Shown: positions 1 to 8,191 of the stretch, one piece after another
How positions within the stretch are numbered: the first letter of the stretch is position 1
How the letters are laid out: every line of letters begins with the position of its first letter
NCBI GenBank assembly: GCA_903822525.1
Contig: CAIJPI010000253.1
Span: forward strand, 1 to 48,322
Source: an uncultured Bacteroidales bacterium
GTDB taxonomy: Bacteria; Bacteroidota; Bacteroidia; Bacteroidales; UBA4417
Direction: 5' to 3'
Length of the DNA: 48,322 bases
The notes under the pieces: model-generated
Seen by the model: only the letters and a program-made list of their open reading frames with translations
What the model was told of the DNA's origin: nothing
The model's database searches: none
Program-made: the position numbers and the translations under genes

Positions 1-105
1 AACGCCTACACAGGTGAAGATGTAAGTGATCGTTATTTAATTAGTTACCTCGAGCCTGTCTTCGTAAAAAGTATTTTTAAATTATTGTCCGGTTGGGATT
101 TTTAG
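1..105 (+). CDS. 3' end of an unidentified protein (partial)
   Basis: The first 105 bases form an open plus-strand frame of 34 codons ending in TAG at 103-105. The residues are mixed and protein-like (it begins NAYTGEDVSDRY and ends in a hydrophobic, aromatic tail). The start lies outside the window and I do not recognise the family. A chance frame of this length is possible, so this is tentative. Confidence 0.4.
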   Translation, partial: NAYTGEDVSDRYLISYLEPVFVKSIFKLLSGWDF

Positions 106-355
106 GAAGAATATAATTAACCTAAGCGAAAACAAGTTATCCAAAATGCTGATAGACTGAATATTAGATATATAATTTTACACAACAAACCATATATTGT
201 AAGTAACTTAAGCGCAAATTTCCACAAATGGATAAAATCCTCAAACTAAGTAAACAATATTTTGTTAAAGTAATATGTCAATATTTTTAGCTTGCATTTA
301 ACTGTGGTGTAACCTTGGATTAGTACCATTATCAACCAACCTCAAATCATTTATT
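106..355. other. AT-rich intergenic region before the kelch gene
   Basis: This 250-base AT-rich stretch shows no credible gene. TAACCTTG at 310-317 differs by one base from the Bacteroidota -7 box and could be the promoter of the gene at 356, but no matching upstream TTTG sits at the right distance. Confidence 0.4.
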
Positions 356-1537
356 ATGAAAAATTTATTTACACTGATTTCACTACTGGGCTTTATTTCA
401 GTATCGTTTGCCCAGCAGTTACCTAACCTGCCGATTCCCTTAGGAGCAGGAAATGCCGAAGTATGGAATGGTTCGATTTATCACTTTGGTGGTTCAAACA
501 ATTGGTCCGGTACCACTGTGTATCCCCGGGTTTATAAATACAACGGTACCAGTTGGGAATATCATGATAGCATTCCAGATAATAATCTTTGGGATGTGGA
601 AACAACCCTGGTTGGTAATAATGTATATCTTTTGGGTGGTTGGCCTGGCGGACCAACACTGAACAGGAGGTACAATCTTACCAGCGGGGAGTGGGTTAAT
701 TTAAGTCCAAGTCCAAATGTTTCGCAAACCTGGGGAATAACAGCAGAAGAAATCAATGGCGTAATTTACCTTTTCAATTCAACAGGAAATGTATATGCTT
801 ACAACATTTCTGATGATACCTGGACGACAAAAACAGCAAACACAGCATCCGGATCATGGGATATGAGTTCCATTCTTTTTCATGGTGAAATTTATATTAT
901 TGGCTGGAGTAACCTTGCTTTTTATAAATACTCACCGGCAACTGATCAATGGACCAGCCTTGCAGATTCGCCATACCAGGTTGGCGCATGTGCATTTGGC
1001 ATTATAAACGATTTAATTTACGGTGTTGGTGGTAATGCAGGGGGTGGCTCAGTTGCCGGGTATAAAAGCATCATCGTTTACGATATTACCACTGATTCAT
1101 GGAGAATAGATAACCTTGAGATCAGCTCCAAAAGGCATTGGATGGCTACGGCTACTTATGAAGGAGGATTGTATGTTGTTGGCGGAATCAATGAATTCGC
1201 TCAGTCAGTTGATACGGTAGAGGAGATTGTTCCGCAAGGCACTGCAGGAATTTCTGATAAAATGGCATATAGCGGAGGATACAACCTTGAACAAAACTTT
1301 CCCAATCCGTTTAAATCAACTTCAAATATATCTTTTACATTACTGGAATCTGCTTTAACTACGTTAAAGTTGTATGATATGCTTGGAAATGAGGTAGCTA
1401 TATTAGTAAATGAAACAAAATCACCCGGAAGGCATTCGGTAGATTTTGATGTAAAAGGATTAGCCTCTGGTGAATATTCCTATCGTTTGAAGTCTGGAAA
1501 ATTTGTTCAGACTAAAAAGCTTTTAGTACAAAAATAG
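356..1537 (+). CDS. Secreted kelch-repeat protein with type IX secretion sorting domain
   Basis: This 393-residue protein starts with a signal peptide (residues 1-19, cleaved about SFA|QQ). Residues ~25-300 hold kelch-type repeats with recurring GG-x-N/Y and aromatic-W motifs (for example YHFGGSNNW, YLLGGWPGG and YVVGGINEF), as expected of a beta-propeller. Residues 310-393 are a Por-secretion (type A) C-terminal domain with the diagnostic QNFPNPF opening, a central YDMLGNEV strand and a GEYSYRLKSG block near the end. Family knowledge says such proteins are exported by Sec, cross the outer membrane through the type IX system and are attached to the surface or released. The ligand of the propeller cannot be told from sequence. 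It stands alone on its strand and is followed by a strong terminator. Confidence 0.88.
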   Translation: MKNLFTLISLLGFISVSFAQQLPNLPIPLGAGNAEVWNGSIYHFGGSNNWSGTTVYPRVYKYNGTSWEYHDSIPDNNLWDVETTLVGNNVYLLGGWPGGPTLNRRYNLTSGEWVNLSPSPNVSQTWGITAEEINGVIYLFNSTGNVYAYNISDDTWTTKTANTASGSWDMSSILFHGEIYIIGWSNLAFYKYSPATDQWTSLADSPYQVGACAFGIINDLIYGVGGNAGGGSVAGYKSIIVYDITTDSWRIDNLEISSKRHWMATATYEGGLYVVGGINEFAQSVDTVEEIVPQGTAGISDKMAYSGGYNLEQNFPNPFKSTSNISFTLLESALTTLKLYDMLGNEVAILVNETKSPGRHSVDFDVKGLASGEYSYRLKSGKFVQTKKLLVQK

Positions 1538-1577
1538 ATCTGGCATTTTACCCATTAGCCGCTTATTTTGACATAGT

Positions 1578-1608
1578 AAAAACCGGTTTCATAGTAGCCG
1601 GTTTTTTT
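1578..1608 (+). terminator. Rho-independent terminator of the kelch gene
   Basis: The inverted repeat AACCGG / CCGGTT, separated by about 11 bases, is followed by a run of seven T. It lies 40 bases after the kelch stop codon. Confidence 0.85.
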
Positions 1609-1807
1609 ATTCTGATGAAATTTCCGGTGTAAGCTAACTTATGCGTTCACTATTCTTGTAAATATAGGATAAAACAGTCTAACTGACTAATCTCCGTCGA
1701 CCAACATTAACAATCATATTTGTTTGAAAAGGAATAATATAATATGTTCAAGGTTTTTCGGCTTGCGGTGGTCAATCAGTTTGGCTTGTTCAAGGAATCT
1801 GGCAGAA

Positions 1808-1844
1808 AAGAAAAAACACCTACACGTTTGAAGTGTAAGTGTTT
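1808..1844 (-). terminator. Terminator of the CAT-anticodon tRNA gene
   Basis: Read on the minus strand, a 12-base stem (AAACACTTACAC with GTGTAGGTGTTT, one mismatch) is followed by a T-rich tail. It sits just downstream of the tRNA 3' end at 1866. The remainder of the 1538-1865 gap holds no gene. Confidence 0.75.
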
Positions 1845-1865
1845 CATTTTCAGTTGTTTACTATG

Positions 1866-1939
1866 TGGGCCCACCTGGACTTGAACCAGGGACCTACTGA
1901 TTATGAGTCAGTTGCTCTAACCATCTGAGCTATAGGCCC
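1866..1939 (-). tRNA. tRNA with CAT anticodon (Met or lysidine-modified Ile2)
   Basis: This 74-base cloverleaf has acceptor GGGCCTA/TGGGCCC, D-stem GCTC/GAGC, anticodon stem ACTGA/TCAGT with loop CTCATAA, and T-stem CCTGG/CCAGG around TTCAAGT. No CCA is encoded. A CAT anticodon means elongator Met or Ile2, in which TilS converts C34 to lysidine. The acceptor pairs C4-G69 and C5-G68 match known TilS determinants of Ile2, and the T-arm resembles E. coli ileX, so Ile2 is favoured. It is not an initiator, since the first base pair G1-C72 is intact. Confidence 0.93.
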
Positions 1940-2033
1940 TTTTAATAAAATGTAAGTCCACAATTGGAATTACGGGTGCAAATCTACAACTTTGTGCTCA
2001 AATTTAAAGCCTCAATTTAATTTATTTTTTACA

Positions 2034-2696
2034 ATGGGAATCCAGCCTTCCGAAATACGGAATATTATCTTCGATCTGGGTGGTGTTTTACTGAACATCA
2101 ACCCTTTACTTTCGTTGCTCGAATTTGAGCGTTTAAGCGGAATCAGCAGGGAGGAATTAACAAAACGACTTGCAGAGGAACATGTTTTTGAGAAAATAGA
2201 TACCGGAAGCTTTGATCCATCTCAGTTCAGGAGTGAATTGTGCCGGATTATGAACCATACCGCCAGCGATGCCGAAATCGACCATGCATGGAATATCCTT
2301 TTACTCGACTTCCCTGCCTCGAGGCTTGAACTCCTGCAACAGCTGGGGAAAAACTACCGCCTGTTTTTATTATCGAACACAAACATCATCCATTTCAGGC
2401 AGTATACACAGGATTTTTACAACACGTATAGCATACCGCTTACCGGTTTGTTCGAAAAAGTATTCCTTTCCTATGAAATAGGCATACATAAGCCGGATGC
2501 AGGCATTTACCAGTATGTACTGCAAAATGCCGGTCTTGTACCTTCGGAATGTGTATTTATTGACGACTCGTTACAGAATATAACAGCTGCTGCCTTAGAG
2601 GGCATGGCCGGGATACATATCACCCAGGACTATGATGTTACTGCGTATTTTGATAACGGATGGCTGAGAAGCAATATGATACCTGCTATTTATTAG
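2034..2696 (+). CDS. HAD-superfamily hydrolase, YihX / epoxide-hydrolase-N type
   Basis: This 220-residue protein has the HAD motifs in order: motif I DLGGV with nucleophile Asp14, motif II LLSNTN, motif III lysine in HKPD, and motif IV FIDDS, with a helical cap between I and II. The DLGGV motif has Gly where most phosphatases carry the acid-base Asp; this is seen in the YihX-like and epoxide-hydrolase-N-like branches. It probably removes phosphate from a sugar phosphate or related metabolite in the cytoplasm, but the substrate is unknown. The frame extends 14 codons upstream to a TTG, but the ATG at 2034 gives the usual N-terminus. A near-consensus -7 box (CAACTTTG, 1987-1994) lies upstream. 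Confidence 0.85.
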   Translation: MGIQPSEIRNIIFDLGGVLLNINPLLSLLEFERLSGISREELTKRLAEEHVFEKIDTGSFDPSQFRSELCRIMNHTASDAEIDHAWNILLLDFPASRLELLQQLGKNYRLFLLSNTNIIHFRQYTQDFYNTYSIPLTGLFEKVFLSYEIGIHKPDAGIYQYVLQNAGLVPSECVFIDDSLQNITAAALEGMAGIHITQDYDVTAYFDNGWLRSNMIPAIY

Positions 2697-2766
2697 CTGC
2701 GGTATCAGGCTGAAGTTCTTCTCCCTTTAATCAGGTTATTCGCTTTTCCTGACTTCTCACTCAAAG

Positions 2767-4119
2767 CTACTGCAGATCTCTGCCGTCGTCCTTCAGCATG
2801 CGGTAGATGGTGGTTTTGCCGATATTCAGTTTGTCGGCCACCATGCGTACTTTATTATCGTATTTATTCAGGTAATGCGTAATAATGATCTTGATATAAT
2901 CGTCGAGGGTTGCCTCCTCGCTTACAAAATCAATCATGGCACTGGTATTCGGAAGTTTTACATCCTCGGCATGAATGGTAGTGGTGTTGGTCATTACTGC
3001 GGCCAGTTCCACAATTGCCTTTAGTTCGCGCACATTGCCTGGAAAAGGGTACTTGCGAAACTTCTCCATGGCCTCGGCCGAAATGGTAAGTTTCGGCATA
3101 TTATTTTTAACAGTGAATTCGTCGACAAAAAACCTGGCCAATAAAAATATATCATTTCCGCGCAGACGCAAAGGAGGAAGTTCAATAGGAAGGCCTAACA
3201 GCCTGTAATACAAATCTTCCCTGAAATTTCCTTTTTTCACTTCTTCGAGCAGGTTTTTATGGGTTGCCACAATTACGCGAACATCCAGTTTCTGAGCTTT
3301 ATTGGAACCTACACGCACCACTTCTTCTTCCTGTAAAACCCTGAGCAGTTTCGACTGCATATTCAGGTCCATATCGCCTATTTCGTCCAGAAAAATAGTG
3401 CCATGGTTGGCTTCTTCGAACCGGCCAATACGCTGGTTATTGGCACCGGTAAACGAACCTTTCTCATGACCGAACATCTCGCTTTCGATTAGTTCGCGCG
3501 GAATTGCGGTAACATTTACTGCAACAAAAGGCTTTCCTTTCCGTTTCGAATTAAAATGTATGGCTTTGGCAACCAACTCTTTACCTGTGCCTGTTTCGCC
3601 ATGAACAGAAACTGAAATATTGGTTTTGGTAGCTTTCTCAATAAGTCGGAATACTACATTAATAGCAGGACTATCGCCTTTAATCAGGTTGTTGAATTCG
3701 TATTTTTTTCCAATCTCATCTTCCAGGTTCGAAATACGTTGCTTCAGGTTAAAATTTGATTTAATATTCCGCATTACCGACCATATTCGGTCCTTGGTAT
3801 CCTGATCCTTTAACACGTAATCGTAAATTCCTTTTTTAAGCAGTTCAACGGCGGTCGAAATATCCTGCTGACCCGAAACAATGATAACAGGCAAGTCAGG
3901 ATCAAATTCCCTGATACGCTTCAAAACCTCAAAGCCACTCATATCAGGAAGATTAAAATCGAGCGATATAGCCGAAGGCCCTTTATATAAATTAGCAAGC
4001 ATTTCTTTACCCGAGGTAAAGACTGTTACTTCATAGTCAGGGTTCTGTGATAAATGATACGAAAGTATTTTCGCATACATAAGGTCATCCTCTACCACAA
4101 ATATTTTAAATATATCCAT
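2767..4119 (-). CDS. Sigma-54-dependent response regulator, NtrC family
   Basis: The 450 residues hold three domains. A receiver (about 5-120) has acidic residues Asp11/Asp12, phospho-acceptor Asp54 and Lys104. An AAA+ sigma-54 activation domain (about 145-385) has Walker A GETGTGK at 174-180, a GSFTGA loop at 221-226 (a one-residue variant of GAFTGA) and Walker B FLDE at 243-246. A Fis-type helix-turn-helix lies at about 405-450. Phosphorylation should allow it to remodel RpoN holoenzyme at -24/-12 promoters. No histidine kinase is adjacent, so it is an orphan here and its targets are unknown. It follows the Dus gene on the same strand after a 600-base gap, so it is probably transcribed separately. 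Confidence 0.93.
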   Translation of the reverse strand: MDIFKIFVVEDDLMYAKILSYHLSQNPDYEVTVFTSGKEMLANLYKGPSAISLDFNLPDMSGFEVLKRIREFDPDLPVIIVSGQQDISTAVELLKKGIYDYVLKDQDTKDRIWSVMRNIKSNFNLKQRISNLEDEIGKKYEFNNLIKGDSPAINVVFRLIEKATKTNISVSVHGETGTGKELVAKAIHFNSKRKGKPFVAVNVTAIPRELIESEMFGHEKGSFTGANNQRIGRFEEANHGTIFLDEIGDMDLNMQSKLLRVLQEEEVVRVGSNKAQKLDVRVIVATHKNLLEEVKKGNFREDLYYRLLGLPIELPPLRLRGNDIFLLARFFVDEFTVKNNMPKLTISAEAMEKFRKYPFPGNVRELKAIVELAAVMTNTTTIHAEDVKLPNTSAMIDFVSEEATLDDYIKIIITHYLNKYDNKVRMVADKLNIGKTTIYRMLKDDGRDLQ

Positions 4120-4719
4120 AAGTGTCCTTTTCTATTGTCAATTTCCTAAAAACGGAAAAGTAACAAAGTTAAGTTAAAAAAAGGCAAAATTCCCAAAATG
4201 GGACTTATTTTTTCATTTCCGAAAAATACTTAGCGTCATCGCCGGTTTATTTTACAAATTTGTGACCCGGGAATTCCCTTAGCTGCATCAAATCAGCCAT
4301 TAAAATCTATGTCAGACAAGTCCCGGCTGTAAAAACGTAAAATATCTGTAACTAATATGTTATCAATACTATAGATAACACGTAACAAAATCTGCTGTTT
4401 AAAATAAAACATTAAAGAGCCCGGGCGATAAAACATTTTTTTTTGATTGACTACCCTAAAAACTTCTGTCTCTCTTTATTATCACTTTTAAAAAAAATAA
4501 GGCCTGAAATAGAGCACAAATTTCGTGACAAAGTGTTTTTGCACTTAAAAATTCTTGTTTTGGAAGCTTTATCCGATAAATTGGATACGAGAATCTTGTC
4601 TTTCGTTTCAGTACCTTCATGACATAGACTATTCCTCAGGGAATATCCAATGATAAAAATGAAATATAAAATTTTTAAACCATAAGAGGATGGAGATTTC
4701 AAGTTGCTTCATAAGGAAA
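4120..4719. other. 600-base AT-rich gap upstream of the sigma-54 regulator
   Basis: No convincing gene, tRNA or repeat is visible. A minus-strand frame at 4451-4702 has an unremarkable composition and no recognisable domain. The region presumably contains the promoter of the regulator, but I see no clean -24/-12 or TAnnTTTG element to name. Confidence 0.45.
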
Positions 4720-5691
4720 TCACTGTTGCAGGTTTAAATTCAGCAACATATCTTCAATTTCATTAAAGCTGCGCCTGGTAAGCATTTCGAGCCTTATTTT
4801 CTTAAATCCCGGCAGTGCTTTAAAATACCCGGCATACTGTTTTCGCATTTCGATAATGCCTTTATATTCGCCCTTTTTCTCAACAGCCAGCCTAAGGTGT
4901 GCCAGGCTTACCGCAATGCGTTCGCCCAAATCAGGTGGCGGAATAATTTCGCCATTGCGCATAAAAGTCTTAATGGAATTGAATATCCAGGGGTTTCCAA
5001 TGGCAGCCCTTCCCACCATAATGGCATCCACACCGTACCTGTTGAACATTTCGGCTGCTTTTGGGGCGCTGTCGATATCGCCGTTTCCGATTACCGGAAT
5101 ACGGATCCTTGCATTATTCTTTACCTCGCCAATTAGCGTCCAGTCGGCTTCACCCGAATACATCTGAGCACGGGTGCGACCGTGTATGGTTAAGGCCTGA
5201 ATGCCGACATCCTGCAACCTTTCGGCAACATCGGCAATCACCTTGCTGTTTTCGTCCCACCCCAGTCTGGTTTTAACCGTTACAGGCAGTTTTACGGCAT
5301 TTACCACTTCGCGGGTAATAGCCACCATAAGCGGAATATCTTTGAGCAGGGCTGCTCCGGCGCCCTTCATAGCCACTTTTCGTACGGGGCAACCGAAATT
5401 GATATCAATCAGTTCAGGATTCTGCTCTTCGGCAAGCAGGGCAGCGTTTCTCATAGCTTCCACACCGTTGCCGAAAATCTGGATTCCCAGAGGCCTTTCA
5501 GCCTCATCGAACATCATTTTAGTGGTGCTTTTAACCGCTGACCTCACCAAGGCTTCGGACGAAACAAATTCGGTATAAACCAGATCAGCACCATGCCTGA
5601 CGCAGATGTTGCGGAATGCCGAATCGGTAATATCCTCCAGTGGAGCCAGAATTACCGGGAATTCACCCAGATCAGTTTTACCTATAACCAT
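4720..5691 (-). CDS. dusB: tRNA-dihydrouridine synthase, DusB type
   Basis: This FMN enzyme of 323 residues reduces uridine to dihydrouridine in the tRNA D-loop using NADPH. The TIM-barrel start ILAPLEDITD matches the family APM(x)VTD motif. The catalytic cysteine is Cys101 in INFGCPVRKV. Lys140 in TVKTRLGW, HGRTRAQMYSG at 170-180 and VIGNGDI provide flavin and substrate contacts. Length and motifs fit DusB; the exact uridine position modified is not proven. A TAnnTTTG -7 box lies upstream on the minus strand at 5712-5719, back to back with the promoter of the protease gene. Confidence 0.92.
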   Translation of the reverse strand: MVIGKTDLGEFPVILAPLEDITDSAFRNICVRHGADLVYTEFVSSEALVRSAVKSTTKMMFDEAERPLGIQIFGNGVEAMRNAALLAEEQNPELIDINFGCPVRKVAMKGAGAALLKDIPLMVAITREVVNAVKLPVTVKTRLGWDENSKVIADVAERLQDVGIQALTIHGRTRAQMYSGEADWTLIGEVKNNARIRIPVIGNGDIDSAPKAAEMFNRYGVDAIMVGRAAIGNPWIFNSIKTFMRNGEIIPPPDLGERIAVSLAHLRLAVEKKGEYKGIIEMRKQYAGYFKALPGFKKIRLEMLTRRSFNEIEDMLLNLNLQQ

Positions 5692-5711
5692 CGATGTTCG
5701 TTTTTGTGCTG

Positions 5712-5719
5712 CAAAAATA
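5712..5719 (-). promoter_or_regulatory. Putative -7 promoter box of dusB
   Basis: The minus strand reads TATTTTTG, a match to the Bacteroidota -7 consensus TAnnTTTG, 20 bases upstream of the dusB start. The -33 element is weak (a TTTA near 5742). Confidence 0.5.
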
Positions 5720-5757
5720 GCAACATTAGCGAGCGTTTACTATTAAAGCTTATTCAT

Positions 5758-5765
5758 TACTTTTG
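5758..5765 (+). promoter_or_regulatory. Putative -7 promoter box of the CPBP protease gene
   Basis: TACTTTTG matches TAnnTTTG and ends 16 bases before the ATG at 5782, implying a very short leader. It forms a divergent promoter pair with the dusB box. Confidence 0.5.
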
Positions 5766-5781
5766 CCTCAAACCACAAACC

Positions 5782-6717
5782 ATGCTCAGAGGCGCCTATT
5801 GTACTGTTAATCCGTTGAGTAAACTTATCATCCTGATATCCCTGTTATTCAGCTTTCTGCTTTTTTCGTCGCTTGTTGGGATTTTAGTCCTGGTGCCGTT
5901 CTACGGTTCAGGCGTCGCTGCCCTGCTCTCATCGCCCGATTTTACAGATCCATCCGTTATCAATGCACTGAAAGTATTGCAGATACTCAATATGGCCGGC
6001 GGATTGCTACTTTCCGCCTTACTTTACCTCTGGCTCTGCAACCCGCCGAAAGAGACATTTATTGCTTTTAAGAAACCTATAAGCACGGCTGTAATACTTT
6101 TATCGGCACTTCTGATTGTACTGGCACAGCCTCTTATCGGCCAGGCGAACGAGCTCAACAGCATGCTCCGACTGCCCGAATGGCTATCGTTTGTTGAAAA
6201 CTGGATGAAAAGTGCCGAAAAGCAAGGTGAACTCATTACAGAGGCTTTTCTCTCAACTACATCAGTACCCGGTCTGACTGTAAATATATTTATGATTGCG
6301 ATTTTACCTGCTTTTGCCGAAGAAGTGCTTTTCAGAGGTGCACTTGCACGTTTGCTTAAGGACTGGACAAAAAATGTTCACCTGGCGGTATTTCTTTCAG
6401 CATGTATCTTTGCAGCCATCCACCTGCAGTTTTATGGATTCCTGCCCCGGTTTTTGCTGGGTGCAGCCCTGGGGTACCTTTTTTTCTGGAGCGGAAGTTT
6501 ATGGCTGCCCATTGTGGCACACTTTACCAATAACATGCTTTCTATAACTATTGAATTTCTTTTTCGAAAAGGAATTATACATACCAACGCTGATAACTTC
6601 GGGATGGATAATGCTGCCTGGCTGATAATAATCAGCATACTCAGCGTAACAGGCTTGTTATATCTTATTTACGATGCGACTTCCGGAAAGCAAAAGGTGG
6701 AAAATTATAAGGCCTGA
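5782..6717 (+). CDS. CPBP (CAAX/Abi) family intramembrane metalloprotease
   Basis: This polytopic membrane protein of 311 residues has strong hydrophobic segments at about 15-45, 68-88, 103-122, 165-185 and several near the C-terminus. The CPBP active-site motifs are intact: EExxxR (Glu180, Glu181, Arg185, inside FAEEVLFRGA), a second histidine at His214 (AAIHLQFYG) and the HxxxN motif His247/Asn251. Members are Rce1-like glutamic/metal-type intramembrane proteases; the substrate here is unknown. The open frame begins at 5593 inside the divergent dusB gene, but the ATG at 5782 follows the promoter and gives the expected N-terminus. Confidence 0.9.
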   Translation: MLRGAYCTVNPLSKLIILISLLFSFLLFSSLVGILVLVPFYGSGVAALLSSPDFTDPSVINALKVLQILNMAGGLLLSALLYLWLCNPPKETFIAFKKPISTAVILLSALLIVLAQPLIGQANELNSMLRLPEWLSFVENWMKSAEKQGELITEAFLSTTSVPGLTVNIFMIAILPAFAEEVLFRGALARLLKDWTKNVHLAVFLSACIFAAIHLQFYGFLPRFLLGAALGYLFFWSGSLWLPIVAHFTNNMLSITIEFLFRKGIIHTNADNFGMDNAAWLIIISILSVTGLLYLIYDATSGKQKVENYKA

Positions 6718-6799
6718 TGGAGGGTCTGTTTCTCCGGGAGATTATTGCTAAAAGCCTGACCCGAATTCAACTTGCTTAAAAACTTAATACCGGAATCCT

Positions 6800-7267
6800 T
6801 TATAATTTGTCTTTATTCAGCTTCGATGTGGAATAATTTATTTTGAAAGCGCTCGCTTTACGGAGTTCCTGTTTCACATCGGTTACTATACCCATGCGTG
6901 TATCGGCATCAACTTTCAGGGAGGTAGTGAGTAATTTGCGATCGAATTCGTTGCGCGATTGCCTCTCGGCGGCAACAAAAGCCTGTATAGATGCCACGGT
7001 GGCATACGAGTCGTTGAGCTGAATGCGCGACTCGGTACCCAACTCGGCATTCAGGGGTTTGCCGATATAGATAAAGCTGACTAATGATTTTTTCTCGAGT
7101 TTCTGTACTTCGGTGGCTTTGGGGGGCATGATCTTAACCAGAAGTGTGGAAGTACGGATGGTAGTAATAACCATAAAGAAGAATAGGAACATAAAGATAA
7201 TATCCGACATGGATCCGGTGTTGATACCCGGAACAGCCCTTCCACCTGCTTTTTTAAACCGTGCCAT
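6800..7267 (-). CDS. exbD: ExbD/TolR-family biopolymer transport protein (second ExbD)
   Basis: This 155-residue protein has a short basic N-terminus, one transmembrane helix (about 22-40) and a periplasmic domain. Asp22 at the membrane entry (MSDIIFMFLF) is the conserved proton-relay aspartate of the family. ExbD subunits sit in the pore of an ExbB/TolQ pentamer and use proton-motive force to act on an envelope partner such as TonB. It is the last gene of a four-gene minus-strand operon, starting two bases after the stop of the preceding ExbD, which implies translational coupling. No tonB gene is adjacent, so the energised partner is unknown. Confidence 0.9.
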   Translation of the reverse strand: MARFKKAGGRAVPGINTGSMSDIIFMFLFFFMVITTIRTSTLLVKIMPPKATEVQKLEKKSLVSFIYIGKPLNAELGTESRIQLNDSYATVASIQAFVAAERQSRNEFDRKLLTTSLKVDADTRMGIVTDVKQELRKASAFKINYSTSKLNKDKL

Positions 7268-7268
7268 C

Positions 7269-7841
7269 TTATTTGCCTCCTATATTTTCGGGTTCGGCTT
7301 CCGAAATAGCCACCGGAATAGCCTTGGTAATGGCCTCTGAAGCAATTTCATCTTTTAAATCTGTAAACGGGACTCCGAATTTTTGCTTCGAGAGTTCGTT
7401 TCGCAGCTCGTTGACAGCAGCGGTAAGCTCATTCTGAACCTGAATATAGGCTCCGTATGATGTTCCCCTGTCGTTTTTAAGTGAAATGACCCCCTTCGAA
7501 ACGGCTATTCTGCCGAGGCCTTGTATTTCCTTTATCTCCTTTTCTGGAAAATCAGCCCTGTTTCCGGGGTTCGACAGGAAAGTTTTTACGGTTTCTTTTA
7601 ACTCTTTAATATTGATTGGCTTTCCCTGAACAAGAAGGTAATCGCTCTTGTTAACCAGCACTTTCAGCACATTTCGATCCTTTATGTTAACCGATTTTTG
7701 GGTGGCAGGGGCCAAAGGCGGCAATTTCCTGGTGATACCCTGGTCGGTATTGATGGAGGAAGTAAGCAGAAAAAAAGTAAGCAGCAGAAATGAAATATCT
7801 GCCATGGAAGCCGTATTTAAATCTGGTGTTCTCCTGGGCAT
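7269..7841 (-). CDS. exbD: ExbD/TolR-family biopolymer transport protein (first ExbD)
   Basis: This 190-residue paralogue of the next gene has an N-terminal transmembrane helix with the relay aspartate Asp15 (MADISFLLLTFF) and a longer periplasmic region. The ATG at 7841 (MPRRTPDLNTASMADI) is chosen over an upstream in-frame start at 7880, because the latter lies inside the end of the previous gene and adds residues not found in ExbD. Two different ExbDs behind one ExbB is common in Bacteroidota and may mean a mixed dimer, which I infer only from gene order. Confidence 0.9.
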   Translation of the reverse strand: MPRRTPDLNTASMADISFLLLTFFLLTSSINTDQGITRKLPPLAPATQKSVNIKDRNVLKVLVNKSDYLLVQGKPINIKELKETVKTFLSNPGNRADFPEKEIKEIQGLGRIAVSKGVISLKNDRGTSYGAYIQVQNELTAAVNELRNELSKQKFGVPFTDLKDEIASEAITKAIPVAISEAEPENIGGK

Positions 7842-7860
7842 AAAAATAATATTTAGCAGC

Positions 7861-8190
7861 CTATTTAAACCATCGGGCAACGACTGTGTAAAGCGTAATC
7901 ACAATAAAACCGGTGGCAATGATGTAAGTGCTCAGCAGCCCGGCCCCCACCCATTTGGAAGTTTGTGCCGATACATGCATTTTGGTATAAAAAGCACTCT
8001 GCTCAGCAGGAGAAATGATATAGGTAATAATGAGCACAATTACCAATATTCCGACGCCGAGCAAGGTTCCCCGGGGATTTTTCACATTCCCTTTTACCAG
8101 CGAAATGACCGGGAAAATAAGTAATGAAGTAAAGGCAACAAAGAGCATAACGTAAGCCAGGATGATGCCAATATCAATCAGACTATCCAT
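7861..8190 (-). CDS. Small three-helix membrane protein in the ExbB/ExbD operon
   Basis: The 109 residues are dominated by three hydrophobic segments (about 5-31, 42-60 and 80-103), separated by a basic loop (KGNVKNPRG) and a polar loop (SPAEQSAFYTKMHVSAQTSKW). There is no signal peptide and no known catalytic motif. It starts two bases after exbB ends, and the next ExbD starts 19 bases after it, so it is co-transcribed and translationally linked with the proton channel. I do not recognise a named family. Position suggests an accessory subunit of the ExbB-ExbD complex, which is inference only. Confidence 0.85.
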   Translation of the reverse strand: MDSLIDIGIILAYVMLFVAFTSLLIFPVISLVKGNVKNPRGTLLGVGILVIVLIITYIISPAEQSAFYTKMHVSAQTSKWVGAGLLSTYIIATGFIVITLYTVVARWFK

Positions 8191-8191
8191 T

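Noticed and set aside
4451-4702. Minus-strand frame of 83 codons upstream of the sigma-54 regulator
   Set aside because: No signal, domain or conserved pattern is visible, and composition matches the surrounding AT-rich gap; a chance frame is more likely.
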